Below, piece by piece: positions 1 through 6,967 of a stretch of DNA of 9,443 nucleotides. How positions within the stretch are numbered: the first letter of the stretch is position 1; each line of letters starts with the position of its first letter. Location of the stretch: contig DAOUZU010000034.1 in assembly GCA_030665535.1 (NCBI GenBank), positions 1 to 9,443 of the forward strand, read 5' to 3'. The translations under genes were made by a program, and so were the position numbers. The notes below the pieces were generated by a model. The model searched no databases, was not told the DNA's origin, and saw only the letters and a list, made by a program, of their open reading frames with translations. The DNA comes from Dehalococcoidia bacterium. Lineage in GTDB: Bacteria > Chloroflexota > Dehalococcoidia > Dehalococcoidales > JAUXAE01.

Positions 1-332
1 TTATCAGCTGAGATCTGGGAGTCAAAGTCTATCACGGAGAATGTCAAACCGCTTATCCCACCCCCCGTTTGGAAGCTCAACCCGTAAAAGCTGTCCATAT
101 TAGCCACCTGCTGGGGGTCTATTGATTCCGCCAGTTTCTTATAATCAAAGAACGTTACATCAAATTCCACCCCCGACACTAATATGTTCTCAATATCTTG
201 CACGGTCAGCAGGCTTTTAAATTGTTCTTCAGTGATTATCCCTTCCTGATCTGATTGTGCTTTACAGCCACTCAGAGAAACAATAGTCAAGGATAAAACT
301 AGCAGAAGACAGAAGTAGATTTTTCTTTCCAT
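1..332 (-). CDS. Partial lipoprotein of unknown function (3' end beyond the window)
   Basis: This frame starts at ATG 332-330 and stays open for 110 codons to the window edge, so the C-terminus is missing. The product begins with a lipoprotein signal peptide: MERK, a hydrophobic stretch at residues 5-20, then the lipobox L-S-G-C with the lipidated Cys at residue 23. It should therefore be exported and anchored to the outer face of the membrane. After the Cys come a short polar linker and a mixed region (ITEEQFKSLLTVQDIENIL at about 33-51) that I do not recognise as a family. The start is supported by the signal peptide and by a consensus-like promoter upstream (TTGACA at 410-405). The ribosome-binding site is weak, only a GGGG run a few bases before the ATG. 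It is divergent from the DUF998 gene at 490. Lipoprotein status is seen directly; the function is unknown. Confidence 0.8.
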   Translation of the reverse strand, partial: MERKIYFCLLLVLSLTIVSLSGCKAQSDQEGIITEEQFKSLLTVQDIENILVSGVEFDVTFFDYKKLAESIDPQQVANMDSFYGLSFQTGGGISGLTFSVIDFDSQISAD

Positions 333-379
333 TTTGTGACCCCAATAGCTTATCATCGCTAATTTGTTTGCCTATATGA

Positions 380-410
380 TAAACCTACTCCCCGATAAGG
401 ACAGTGTCAA
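380..410 (-). promoter_or_regulatory. Promoter of the lipoprotein gene
   Basis: On the minus strand a perfect TTGACA (410-405) is followed after 17 bp by TAGGTT (387-382), inside the block GGGAGTAGGTTTA (392-380). The predicted transcript starts near 375 and gives a leader of about 40 bases before the ATG at 332. The -10 hexamer is poor by sigma-70 standards (3 of 6). However, the same block at the same distance from TTGACA recurs at 1415-1445, which argues that it is functional. Confidence 0.55.
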
Positions 411-474
411 TGGGTCATTAATTTATGTTGTGAACACTTGGGATGAATAGAAAGAGAATAGGGCATACTTGCTG

Positions 475-480
475 TATAAT
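475..480 (+). promoter_or_regulatory. Consensus -10 box (TATAAT) close upstream of the DUF998 start
   Basis: A perfect TATAAT ends only nine bases before the ATG at 490. Transcription would be expected to begin around 486-488, giving a transcript with essentially no leader. No Shine-Dalgarno-like sequence lies between the box and the ATG, and an in-frame TAG at 484-486 rules out an upstream start. No good -35 hexamer is visible at the usual spacing (around 452-457), so the promoter call rests on the -10 box and its position. Confidence 0.4.
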
Positions 481-489
481 CTCTAGCCA

Positions 490-1125
490 ATGAACTCCAA
501 TGGACTTTTTACTACTTTAACACCTTCTTTGCCCTGGGTTTTAGGCATTGGGGCAATGATATTGTTTGCCAGCGATGTGATTTCCATCATCCTAAATCCC
601 CAATACAATCCAGTAGGTGAAACCATCAGTGAGATAGTTCATTACCCCTCAGGCTGGATTATTACGATAGGCATGACTGCAATGGTTGTTATGCATACAC
701 TATTGACTGCAGTTTTAATATCTTCTCCAGCTTCACGCTGCCACCGTTTGGTGCGGTTTGCAGGGATAATCTTTGCTATCATTGCTCTCGGTTTCGTGAT
801 AATCATGGTTTTCAGAACTGACCCTGGAAAAGAAATCATAACACTAGGTGGTGGTATTCACATTAGTACGGCTGTTGGTATTTCCATCCTCTTCCCTATT
901 GCTTGCGGCTCACTTGCTATTGCCCTGTGGCATCATCGTAAGTCAGAAATATTGATTATATTCTCGGCTATAATTGCAGTAGTTAGCCTTTTTGTTGCAT
1001 GGCAGGCAATGCCACAGAATGATGTTGGCTACACTGGGGCTAATGAACGATTGCTAGTCTTAATAAACCTATCATGGCTAGTAATGGCTGGCTTTAGATT
1101 ACCAAGATTATTGAGTATATGTTAA
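490..1125 (+). CDS. DUF998 family membrane protein
   Basis: This is a 211-residue integral membrane protein of the DUF998 family, whose biochemical role is not established. Six hydrophobic segments are visible at about 15-36, 56-78, 88-108, 124-147, 152-171 and 187-202. The family-like elements are the PVGETISEI segment after helix 1 (about 41-49), FRTDPG after helix 3 (108-113), the GGGIH motif opening helix 4 (120-124) and GANERL before the last helix (183-188). The length and helix count fit a complete family member. The start is fixed by an in-frame TAG six bases upstream. There is no ribosome-binding site, and a TATAAT ends nine bases before the ATG, so the mRNA may be leaderless. It is divergent from the lipoprotein gene. 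The family assignment is recognition by eye; no substrate or partner can be named. Confidence 0.85.
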   Translation: MNSNGLFTTLTPSLPWVLGIGAMILFASDVISIILNPQYNPVGETISEIVHYPSGWIITIGMTAMVVMHTLLTAVLISSPASRCHRLVRFAGIIFAIIALGFVIIMVFRTDPGKEIITLGGGIHISTAVGISILFPIACGSLAIALWHHRKSEILIIFSAIIAVVSLFVAWQAMPQNDVGYTGANERLLVLINLSWLVMAGFRLPRLLSIC

Positions 1126-1201
1126 TTGCGGTAATGTAATCATAAAATGTACCCAAGAACCTCAAGCATCCACACAGGTGATATTCAGTTATGTATTATT
1201 A

Positions 1202-1381
1202 TCAGTTACCAGTTTTATAACGTGCTATCCCAATAGCGATTAAACCTACGCCAAGGCCTATAATGAGTGCTGCTGGCATAAGTTCAAACCCTATACCAAC
1301 ACCCAAGCCAATAACAAGACAACCAACAAATAAATAACTACCTAAGCCTGATTTCTTTGCTCTTCTTTCATCCCTTGCCAA
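1202..1381 (-). CDS. Small two-helix membrane protein (59 aa, TTG start)
   Basis: This short minus-strand gene starts with TTG at 1381-1379 and ends with TGA at 1204-1202. The product has a basic N-terminus (MARDERRAKKSG) and two glycine-rich hydrophobic segments at about 15-34 and 36-53, separated by Glu-33 to Pro-36. It ends in a short polar tail (RYKTGN). That is the layout of a helical hairpin with both ends in the cytoplasm (positive-inside rule). No family is recognised. It is supported as a real gene by a TTGACA-17-TAGATT promoter at 1445-1417 and by a GAGGAG at 1399-1394. The 12-base spacing from GAGGAG to the TTG is longer than usual. An in-frame TAA six bases upstream leaves TTG as the only plausible start before Met-35. 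The function is unknown. Confidence 0.65.
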   Translation of the reverse strand: MARDERRAKKSGLGSYLFVGCLVIGLGVGIGFELMPAALIIGLGVGLIAIGIARYKTGN

Positions 1382-1414
1382 ATTTTACTGTTTCTCCTCA
1401 TACATATTTGCTCG

Positions 1415-1445
1415 TAAATCTACTCCCAGACTGGAGTGCTGTCAA
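1415..1445 (-). promoter_or_regulatory. Promoter of the 59-aa membrane protein gene
   Basis: On the minus strand a perfect TTGACA (1445-1440) and TAGATT (1422-1417, 4 of 6) are separated by 17 bp. The predicted start near 1410 gives a leader of about 29 bases that contains the GAGGAG at 1399-1394. The block GGGAGTAGATTTA (1427-1415) differs in one base from the block in the lipoprotein promoter and sits at exactly the same distance from TTGACA. Confidence 0.6.
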
Positions 1446-1601
1446 CGGAAACTTAGAATCGTTCCTTTTTTTAAGAAGCGTATTATTAATTGCTAGTGAT
1501 TAGAGCCTCCTTCAGTTGTTAACCTAGGATAATTGCTAATATGATAGATGGTATAATTCATCATCGTTACATATTTAAATAGGCGGGAATAACAAAGATT
1601 A

Positions 1602-1916
1602 TTATGGACAAATTGCAGGTTCACAGGTGGCATGAATCTTCAAATCTAACATGCCAAAAGCCAGTCGCTGAGTATCGCTATTAGCGTTCTTTATCCCTTT
1701 ATGTGCCTTAACATACCATTCGTCCAGATTAATCTCTGTGTCACGAAATTGCTTGATTCTCTCTTTAGCTTCGGTTAGTCCAATAACCAAAGCTAAATCT
1801 TCCCCAGGAAACCAAAGTGAAAAAGGAACAATTTTGTCTGTGATATAATCAGATCAGCCCACACAGCTCCCTAAATTACCGGCCGCCTGCTCCAGAGACC
1901 ATTGATACTGGTAACT
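1602..1916 (-). pseudogene. Unrecognised reading frame with one in-frame TGA, probable gene remnant
   Basis: On the minus strand one frame runs from just after a TAG (1919-1917) to TAA (1604-1602) and is broken only by TGA at 1856-1854. The 20 codons before the TGA (including YQYQWSLEQAAGNLG) and the 84 after it (including DKIVPFSLWFPGEDLALVIG and TEAKERIKQF) both read like natural protein. A change of TGG to TGA would join them. The only plausible start codon inside the longer half is TTG at 1790-1788. That would give a 62-residue protein with a weak GGGGA upstream, but it would leave the protein-like upstream stretch unexplained. I do not recognise the family. It lies just downstream of the ATPase gene on the same strand, so it could be the eroded last gene of that operon. 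A short genuine ORF from the TTG is the alternative. Confidence 0.35.
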
Positions 1917-1938
1917 CTATCTTAACAAGTAGTATGCC

Positions 1939-3126
1939 TTATGAGGGCAGGTCAATTGACTTCTCCACCTTTTCCTTACCCTCGCCTTGGCCCTTTTCCT
2001 TCTGAGTGTGAATGGCCTGACCCGTCTCGGGGTCAAAGGCGTGCATATTGTCCATGTTGAAGACGACCTCAATGTCCTGTCCCGGTTTGGCTGATGTTCT
2101 CGGGTCAACCCGTGCCAGGAAGGATTTATCGCCTGCAACCAGGTGGAGAAAGATCTCGTTGCCCATAAGCTCTGTCACTTCTACCTTTGCCTTGACCGGT
2201 GAGGCGGTTATGCAGTCGCCGTCGGCTTCGCAGCCGGGTGGCAGGAATTCCCTGTTGTGGATATGCTCCGGCCGCATGCCGAAGGTGATTTTCTTCTTCA
2301 AGAAGGGATTTAAGGCCGACAGCCGGTCTTTGGGCACAGGGACACTGAAGGTGTCCATATCTAGTTTCATTCCTTGCGGGCCGTTGGTGACGCTGGCCTC
2401 AAAGAAGTTCATCGCCGGGCTCCCGATAAAGCCGGCCACGAAGGCATTATCCGGCCGGTTGTAGAGCTCCTGAGGCTTGCCCACCTGCTGGATGATCCCC
2501 TGGTCCATCACGGCGATGCGGGTAGCCATCGTCATCGCCTCAACCTGGTCGTGGGTAACATAGACAAAGGTGGTGCCCAAGCGCTGGTGCAGCTTGCTGA
2601 GTCCGGCGCGTGTCTGCACTCTTAGCTTGGCATCCAGGTTGGAGAGCGGCTCATCCAGCAGGAACACGTCTGGCTTGCGCACGATAGCCCGGCCCAGGGC
2701 TACCCGCTGCCGCTGGCCACCGGAGAGCTGGCGCGGCTTGCGCTTCAGGAGTTCGGTGATATCCAGGATATCGGCCGCTTTCTCAACGCGGGTTTTTATC
2801 TCGTCCTTGGGCGTTTTACGCAGGCTGAGGCCAAAGGCCATATTCTGGAAAACTGTCATATGGGGATATAGGGCATAGGACTGAAATACCATGGCTATGC
2901 CCCTATCCTTAGCGGGGACATTGTTAATAAGGCGGTCGCCGATATAGATGTTGCCCTCGTTGATTTCCTCAAGGCCAGCCAGCAGCCTGAGCGCGGTGGA
3001 CTTGCCAGAGCCGGAGGGGCCCACCAGCACCAGGAACTCCTTATCGGCGATATCCAGGCTGAAACCGTTTACGGCCAGGACTTTGCCGTAGCGTTTGGTC
3101 ACGTTTTTAAAGCGGACACCGGCCAT
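1939..3126 (-). CDS. malK: MalK/UgpC-type ABC transporter ATP-binding protein for carbohydrate uptake
   Basis: This 395-residue cytoplasmic ATPase powers the sugar importer encoded upstream by dimerising on the two permeases. All ABC motifs are visible: Walker A GPSGSGKST at 36-44, Q-loop Gln at 82, signature LSGGQ at 134-138, Walker B FLLDEP at 155-160, D-loop SNLD at 162-165 and switch His at 192. The MalK-specific C-terminal regulatory (OB/TOBE) domain follows from about 235, with GFIGSPAMNFFE (232-243) and RPEHI (285-289). This places it in the MalK/UgpC/MsmX group rather than a generic ABC family. The last 24 residues are a highly charged Lys/Glu extension beyond the usual end. The start is ATG at 3126, with GAGGT about seven bases before it and a 46-base gap after the preceding permease. 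The family is certain; the symbol marks family membership, since such ATPases often serve several importers. Confidence 0.93.
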   Translation of the reverse strand: MAGVRFKNVTKRYGKVLAVNGFSLDIADKEFLVLVGPSGSGKSTALRLLAGLEEINEGNIYIGDRLINNVPAKDRGIAMVFQSYALYPHMTVFQNMAFGLSLRKTPKDEIKTRVEKAADILDITELLKRKPRQLSGGQRQRVALGRAIVRKPDVFLLDEPLSNLDAKLRVQTRAGLSKLHQRLGTTFVYVTHDQVEAMTMATRIAVMDQGIIQQVGKPQELYNRPDNAFVAGFIGSPAMNFFEASVTNGPQGMKLDMDTFSVPVPKDRLSALNPFLKKKITFGMRPEHIHNREFLPPGCEADGDCITASPVKAKVEVTELMGNEIFLHLVAGDKSFLARVDPRTSAKPGQDIEVVFNMDNMHAFDPETGQAIHTQKEKGQGEGKEKVEKSIDLPS

Positions 3127-3172
3127 ATTCTACACCTCGCCAGATTCAATACCTATTATACAGAAGATACAA

Positions 3173-4066
3173 TCAACCTTTCACCGATCCAGCCAGAATA
3201 CCCTCCACGAAGTAGCGCTGCAGGGCGAAGAAGACCACCAGTGGTAGCGCCATAGAGATAAAAGCGGCGGCGGTGAGCAACTGCCATTCGGTGCCGAAGG
3301 AGCTCACCAGGTTGTTGATGGTAAGTGTCATTGGCGCCAGCTCTGGATTCTGGAGGTATATCATGGCCACCAAGAGATCGTTCCATACCCACAGGAACTG
3401 GAAGATGGCCAGTGAGGCAATGGCGGGTACAGAGAGCGGTAGCACTAGTCTGAAAAAGATACGCATGTTGGAGGCACCGTCCAGCCGGGCCGACTCCATC
3501 AGCTCCTTGGGCAGGGCGCCGAAGAAGTTACGCAATAGAAAAATGGCAAAGGGCAACCCGTAGCCGGTATGGGCCAGCCAGATGGCGGGGAAGGTGCCGG
3601 CCATGTTTAAATCCGTAAGCAGCCTCAAGACCGGTATCAGGGTCATCTGGACGGGCACCACCAGCAGGGCGACGACAAATATAAAGAGGGCGTTGCGCCC
3701 CGGGAAGCGCATCCAGGCGAAGGCGTAGGCGGCGAAGGCAGCTACCATTATGGGCACCACCGTACCCGGAATGGTGATAATCAGGCTGTTCAGGAAACTC
3801 TGCCCCATCCGGTTCTGGGAGAGGACATCCGAATAGTTATCCAGGGTGAACTCAAATGGCGTTTGAAAGGCCGTCCACCAGCCGGAGCTGGCTATATCTG
3901 TGGCCGGCCGGAAAGAGCTGATGAGGAGGCCGATGGAGGGTGTCATCCAGAGGAGGGCGGTGACGATGAGAATGACATGCAGCGGCCAGCGGCTAAGTAT
4001 CTTGCGCAGCCGGGGCAGAAAGCCATCGGCCGGTGACAGCAGTGGCTCCAGCTTCCGGGCCATCAT
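3173..4066 (-). CDS. aglG: Carbohydrate ABC transporter permease, AglG/MalG type
   Basis: This is one of the two inner-membrane subunits of the sugar importer (297 residues). Six hydrophobic segments are visible: at about 29-51, 95-117, 125-147, 157-180, 211-232 and 265-284. The cytoplasmic EAA loop that docks on the ATPase lies at 191-210, beginning ESARLDGAS and ending RLVLP. The N-terminal region, with WMTPSIGLLISSFRP followed by SGWW at 61-64, is typical of alpha-glucoside AglG permeases. The first ATG (4066-4064) overlaps the stop of the preceding permease as ATGA. A strong AGGAGG sits four bases before it, and a second ATG follows directly (4063-4061) with better spacing, so either may be used. 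The class is firm. The alpha-glucoside subtype comes from recognition by eye; the exact substrate is inferred. Confidence 0.9.
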   Translation of the reverse strand: MMARKLEPLLSPADGFLPRLRKILSRWPLHVILIVTALLWMTPSIGLLISSFRPATDIASSGWWTAFQTPFEFTLDNYSDVLSQNRMGQSFLNSLIITIPGTVVPIMVAAFAAYAFAWMRFPGRNALFIFVVALLVVPVQMTLIPVLRLLTDLNMAGTFPAIWLAHTGYGLPFAIFLLRNFFGALPKELMESARLDGASNMRIFFRLVLPLSVPAIASLAIFQFLWVWNDLLVAMIYLQNPELAPMTLTINNLVSSFGTEWQLLTAAAFISMALPLVVFFALQRYFVEGILAGSVKG

Positions 4067-4959
4067 GTCTCCTCCTGGGCGCGGAAACGACGGATGGAAA
4101 TGAGCATTATGGGCAGAATGGCCGCCAGCAGGACGACAGCCAGGGCGGCTGCCCGGCCGAAGTCGCTGAAGTTGAACATCTGCTTAAACATCAAGGTGGC
4201 TACAACGTCCGTTTCGAAGTTGCCGGCTGTCATCACCCACACCATGTCAAACTTCTTCAAGGCCTGGATGACTAAAGTGGTGGCCACTACGGCGATGGTG
4301 GGGCTTAATACAGGCAGAATGATACGCCGGAATATCTGCCACTCGCCGGCGCCGTCTACCCGGGCCGCCTCCAGAATATCGGTGGAGATGCCCTTCAGCC
4401 CGGCGGAGAGTATCACCATGGCGAAGCCGGTCCACATCCAGACGCCGACGGCGACGAGGGCGAAGTTGTTGGTATGGAGGGGGCCGGGGAGGGTGACGTC
4501 GGTGTAGGGCAGGGGGTGCTCCACCAGCCAGGCTATCGGCTCCAGACCGACACCGGTGCCGGCGGCGTTGATCAGGCCGATCTGGGTGAAACCCTCCGGG
4601 GCATAGGCGTACATGAAGCGCCAGATGACGGCGGCAGCCACAAAGGAGATGGCCATAGGGATGAAGACGGCCGCTTTGGCCATAGCCTCATAACGGACAC
4701 GGCCAGAAAGAACGGCAAAGAGTAGCCCCAGGCCGACGGCCAGGACGGTGAAGAGAACCAGCCAGAGCACGTTGTTTAAGAGGGCCGACTGGGCGGTGGA
4801 GTTGGTGAAGACGTACTCGTAGTTGTCCAGGCCGATAAACTCGGTTGAATTTCGGTTAAAGAAGCTGATACGAAGAGTATCAATGACGGGGTAGATGAGG
4901 AATACGGTTACGAAAAGGAACGCCGGCATCAGCCAGAACCAGGGTGATAAGCGTCTCAC
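4063..4959 (-). CDS. aglF: Carbohydrate ABC transporter permease, AglF/MalF type
   Basis: This is the partner permease of the importer (298 residues). Hydrophobic segments lie at about 8-27, 63-86, 95-115, 165-187, 215-232 and 266-288. The EAA loop begins EAARVDGAG at 197-205 and ends with RRIILPVLSP (211-220). A long loop at about 118-163 between helices, containing LEPIAWL and NNFALVAV, is characteristic of the AglF-like subgroup. The start is GTG at 4959-4957: an in-frame TGA lies three codons upstream, and the next possible start is Met-11, inside the first helix. GAGGGG lies only about two bases before the GTG, an unusually short spacing that may reduce translation. It shares ATGA with the next permease gene, indicating coupled translation. 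It is separated from the binding-protein gene by 71 bases holding a strong hairpin. Confidence 0.9.
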   Translation of the reverse strand: MRRLSPWFWLMPAFLFVTVFLIYPVIDTLRISFFNRNSTEFIGLDNYEYVFTNSTAQSALLNNVLWLVLFTVLAVGLGLLFAVLSGRVRYEAMAKAAVFIPMAISFVAAAVIWRFMYAYAPEGFTQIGLINAAGTGVGLEPIAWLVEHPLPYTDVTLPGPLHTNNFALVAVGVWMWTGFAMVILSAGLKGISTDILEAARVDGAGEWQIFRRIILPVLSPTIAVVATTLVIQALKKFDMVWVMTAGNFETDVVATLMFKQMFNFSDFGRAAALAVVLLAAILPIMLISIRRFRAQEET

Positions 4960-4983
4960 AACCCCTCACTTTAGCCCAAAGGG

Positions 4984-5012
4984 GGGCAGCCCCGCAATAA
5001 GCGGGGCTGCCC
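4984..5012 (-). promoter_or_regulatory. Intercistronic 12-bp perfect hairpin without U-tract
   Basis: GGGCAGCCCCGC (4984-4995) and GCGGGGCTGCCC (5001-5012) pair perfectly around a five-base loop. In the operon's direction it follows the binding-protein stop codon by 18 bases, and no run of U follows it. It is therefore better read as a 3'-end-stabilising or attenuating structure than as a standard terminator. Comparable positions in mal-type operons give more binding protein than permease. That role here is an inference. Confidence 0.65.
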
Positions 5013-5030
5013 GTTTAACCCGTTAGCTGG

Positions 5031-6584
5031 CTAGCCCTGGGCGGCGGCTATGGCCTCAATGTCGGCCAGTATGCCGTCCAGGTCGCCCGGAGTCTGCAGG
5101 TATTCCAGTATACCGGCCCAGAAGGCGCTCTGTACGGCGGGCGGCATCTGGTCATCGGCATCAAAGCGGAAGATTGTGGCCCCGGTAAGCTGCTCAGCCG
5201 ATAGCGCGGCCAGCTCCGTATAGGCGTCTAGGCTAACGTTGCTGTTTACCGAGATGAAGCCGCCAATCTCAGCCCATATCTGCTGTGCTTCGGCGGAGGC
5301 CAGGTACTCTATGAAAGACCTGGTGGCGGGGTTGTCATTGAAGGCCACCACCACATCGGCAGCCCCGGTCACCGCTCCGGCGAACTGGGGGTCAATGGTG
5401 GGGAAGGGGAAGAAGGCATAGTCCTCACCGGGTACCAGGCCGGGGAACTGAGCGGCGATAAAGCCCTCGGTGAAGGAGCCCAGGTAGTACATGGCCGCCC
5501 CGGGCGGGTCGGTGTAGGGTAACCAAGAGCCGTTGACAAAGTTAGTCGCCAGGGCGCCGATGGCACCCCCGGGGACATAGCCCGGCGTGAGTACTATCTG
5601 CCCGAACTTCTCAAAGGCGGATTTGACGGCAGGATCCGTCCAGGGGATCTCGTGGTTCACCCACTGGTCGTAGACATCACCACCGGACTCGTGGAGAAAG
5701 ATTTCACCTATCCAGTCCGTAGCCGGCCAACCACTGGCGGCGCCGCTCTCCACGGCCACCGACCAGGGGGCTACGCCGTCAGCCACCATCTGGTCGGAGA
5801 GGGTAATCATCTCGTCCCAGGTGGTGGGAACTACATAACCCATGGCGTCAAAGAACTTGGGATTGTACCAGACGGTACCCTTGCTGGCCGCCTTCATGAA
5901 GATGCCCGTCAGCGGGTTGGTGGTGCCTAGGTCAATCCAGCCCTGGGCGTACTGGGCGTTTATGGCGGTCATGTCCAGGAAGGAGCTTAGATCCACCAGC
6001 TCTCCGTCCGCAGCCAGCGTAATCATCTGACCCGGGTTGGGCAGGATGGCTACATCGGGCGGGTTGCCGGCGGCTACCCGGGTGGTCAGTATGGCAATAA
6101 GGTCGCGGGTGCCGGAGAAGCCCATGGCGTTACCGGTCTCCGTCTCCCAAGGGGCTATCATGGCCTGGAAGTTCTCCAGCTCGGTGCCGCCCCAGACGCC
6201 GAGCACGTTGACCACACCGATTTCACCAGTTACCTCAAAGCTACCGCTAAGGTTGAAGATATCTACCGTATAGGTGCCGCCTTCCGGCCTGATTACGGTA
6301 AAACTTACCTGAGTGCTGTCATCGGCAGCGATTGTTACCGACTTGGTCTCCTCCGTATCACCGTCTATTTCAAGCGGTATGTTGAAAGTGCCTTCCTCTT
6401 CACCGGTGTTTGAGGCTGTCACCGTGATGGTTACCGCTTGGCCGGCCTCAACCTCAACCGGCGTAACCGAAAGGTTGGATACCGACAGGTTGGCCGGTAA
6501 GGCCGTTGGGCAAGCGGTAACCAGGAGGCCCACCACAGCTATCAAGACGAGGCCAATAAATAATTTTCCTTTGATTGTTTTCAT
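5031..6584 (-). CDS. Lipoprotein sugar-binding protein of an ABC importer, with N-terminal CARDB-like domain
   Basis: This is the extracytoplasmic receptor of the importer (517 residues). It begins with a lipoprotein signal peptide (KGKLF, hydrophobic 8-22, lipobox V-T-A-C, Cys-25). Residues 33-118 form a CARDB-like beta-sandwich, recognisable by EAGQAVTITVTASNTGEEEG and the closing SGSFEV. From about 122 to the end it is a family-1 solute-binding protein: VLGVWGG at 127-133, ETGNAMGFSGTRD at 149-161 and NPPDVAILPNPGQ at 174-186 match the alpha-glucoside (AglE-like) subgroup. Start ATG 6584 has AAAGGAGG six bases upstream; a TTG 33 bases earlier lacks this and would spoil the signal peptide. 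It is the first gene of the operon, ahead of the two permeases and the ATPase. The extra domain is not part of classical binding proteins and may act as a spacer from the membrane or wall. The sugar bound cannot be read from the sequence. Confidence 0.9.
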   Translation of the reverse strand: MKTIKGKLFIGLVLIAVVGLLVTACPTALPANLSVSNLSVTPVEVEAGQAVTITVTASNTGEEEGTFNIPLEIDGDTEETKSVTIAADDSTQVSFTVIRPEGGTYTVDIFNLSGSFEVTGEIGVVNVLGVWGGTELENFQAMIAPWETETGNAMGFSGTRDLIAILTTRVAAGNPPDVAILPNPGQMITLAADGELVDLSSFLDMTAINAQYAQGWIDLGTTNPLTGIFMKAASKGTVWYNPKFFDAMGYVVPTTWDEMITLSDQMVADGVAPWSVAVESGAASGWPATDWIGEIFLHESGGDVYDQWVNHEIPWTDPAVKSAFEKFGQIVLTPGYVPGGAIGALATNFVNGSWLPYTDPPGAAMYYLGSFTEGFIAAQFPGLVPGEDYAFFPFPTIDPQFAGAVTGAADVVVAFNDNPATRSFIEYLASAEAQQIWAEIGGFISVNSNVSLDAYTELAALSAEQLTGATIFRFDADDQMPPAVQSAFWAGILEYLQTPGDLDGILADIEAIAAAQG

Positions 6585-6632
6585 ATCGTTTTCCTCCTTT
6601 GCTGCTTTCGAGGGCAATGTTCTTTAAAACAC

Positions 6633-6677
6633 CCTTAAGCTAAGGCTATTCTAGGACTTTTGTTGTAAAGAAGTCAT
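6633..6677 (-). promoter_or_regulatory. Candidate promoter and operator-like palindrome of the sugar-transport operon
   Basis: On the minus strand ATGACT (6677-6672) and TAGAAT (6653-6648, 5 of 6) are 18 bp apart. This predicts a start near 6641 and a leader of about 57 bases before the binding-protein gene. The 13-bp palindrome CCTTAAGCTAAGG (6633-6645) covers the predicted start site, a place where a repressor would block initiation. The -35 is weak and no regulator gene is in the window, so both assignments are tentative. Confidence 0.35.
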
Positions 6678-6930
6678 AAAATAAGGCATTAAAAGATTAA
6701 GAAGTTATGGCATTTTCCGTAAGTCTAAAAGTAACCGCCTGGGCGTGGTTTAGCTGTGGACAGTCAGATAGATAGTCGGCTCAGAACCTCGCTGGAAGCC
6801 CTCACTGGTGGCAAGTTGGTCAAGAGGCAGGTTGATCAAACCCTTGATAGTCAGGTTGACATTTTCGCCGAGCCTAATAAATATCGTTCCGTTTTTATAA
6901 GACCTTATACGCAAAAAAGCATCACCCCCT
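6678..6930. other. Intergenic stretch without a convincing gene
   Basis: Between the operon promoter and the plus-strand small RNA promoter I see no supported gene. Short reading frames exist on both strands (minus 6995-6750, plus from 6756), but they lack ribosome-binding sites and conflict with the RNA signals next to them. The left part (about 6640-6725) is AT-rich. Confidence 0.5.
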
Positions 6931-6961
6931 TTGACAACTATGGTTCTGTTTTCTGTATAAT
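6931..6961 (+). promoter_or_regulatory. Promoter with two perfect hexamers (19-bp spacer) for a plus-strand small RNA
   Basis: TTGACA (6931-6936) and TATAAT (6956-6961) both match the sigma-70 consensus completely. The 19-bp spacer is longer than ideal. The predicted start is about 6968, which is exactly where a stem-loop begins. Confidence 0.55.
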
Positions 6962-6967
6962 TGAAAC

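Noticed and set aside
2048..2878. Several plus-strand reading frames opposite the ATPase gene
   Set aside because: They are shadows of the minus-strand gene, whose protein contains every ABC ATPase motif. They have no recognisable domains of their own.
4984..5012. Reading the hairpin as a normal transcription terminator of the operon
   Set aside because: No run of T follows it on the minus strand, and the downstream genes are clearly parts of the same importer.
6585..6617. Earlier TTG start for the sugar-binding protein
   Set aside because: It would add 11 charged residues before the signal peptide. The ATG at 6584 has AAAGGAGG six bases upstream and a proper lipoprotein signal.
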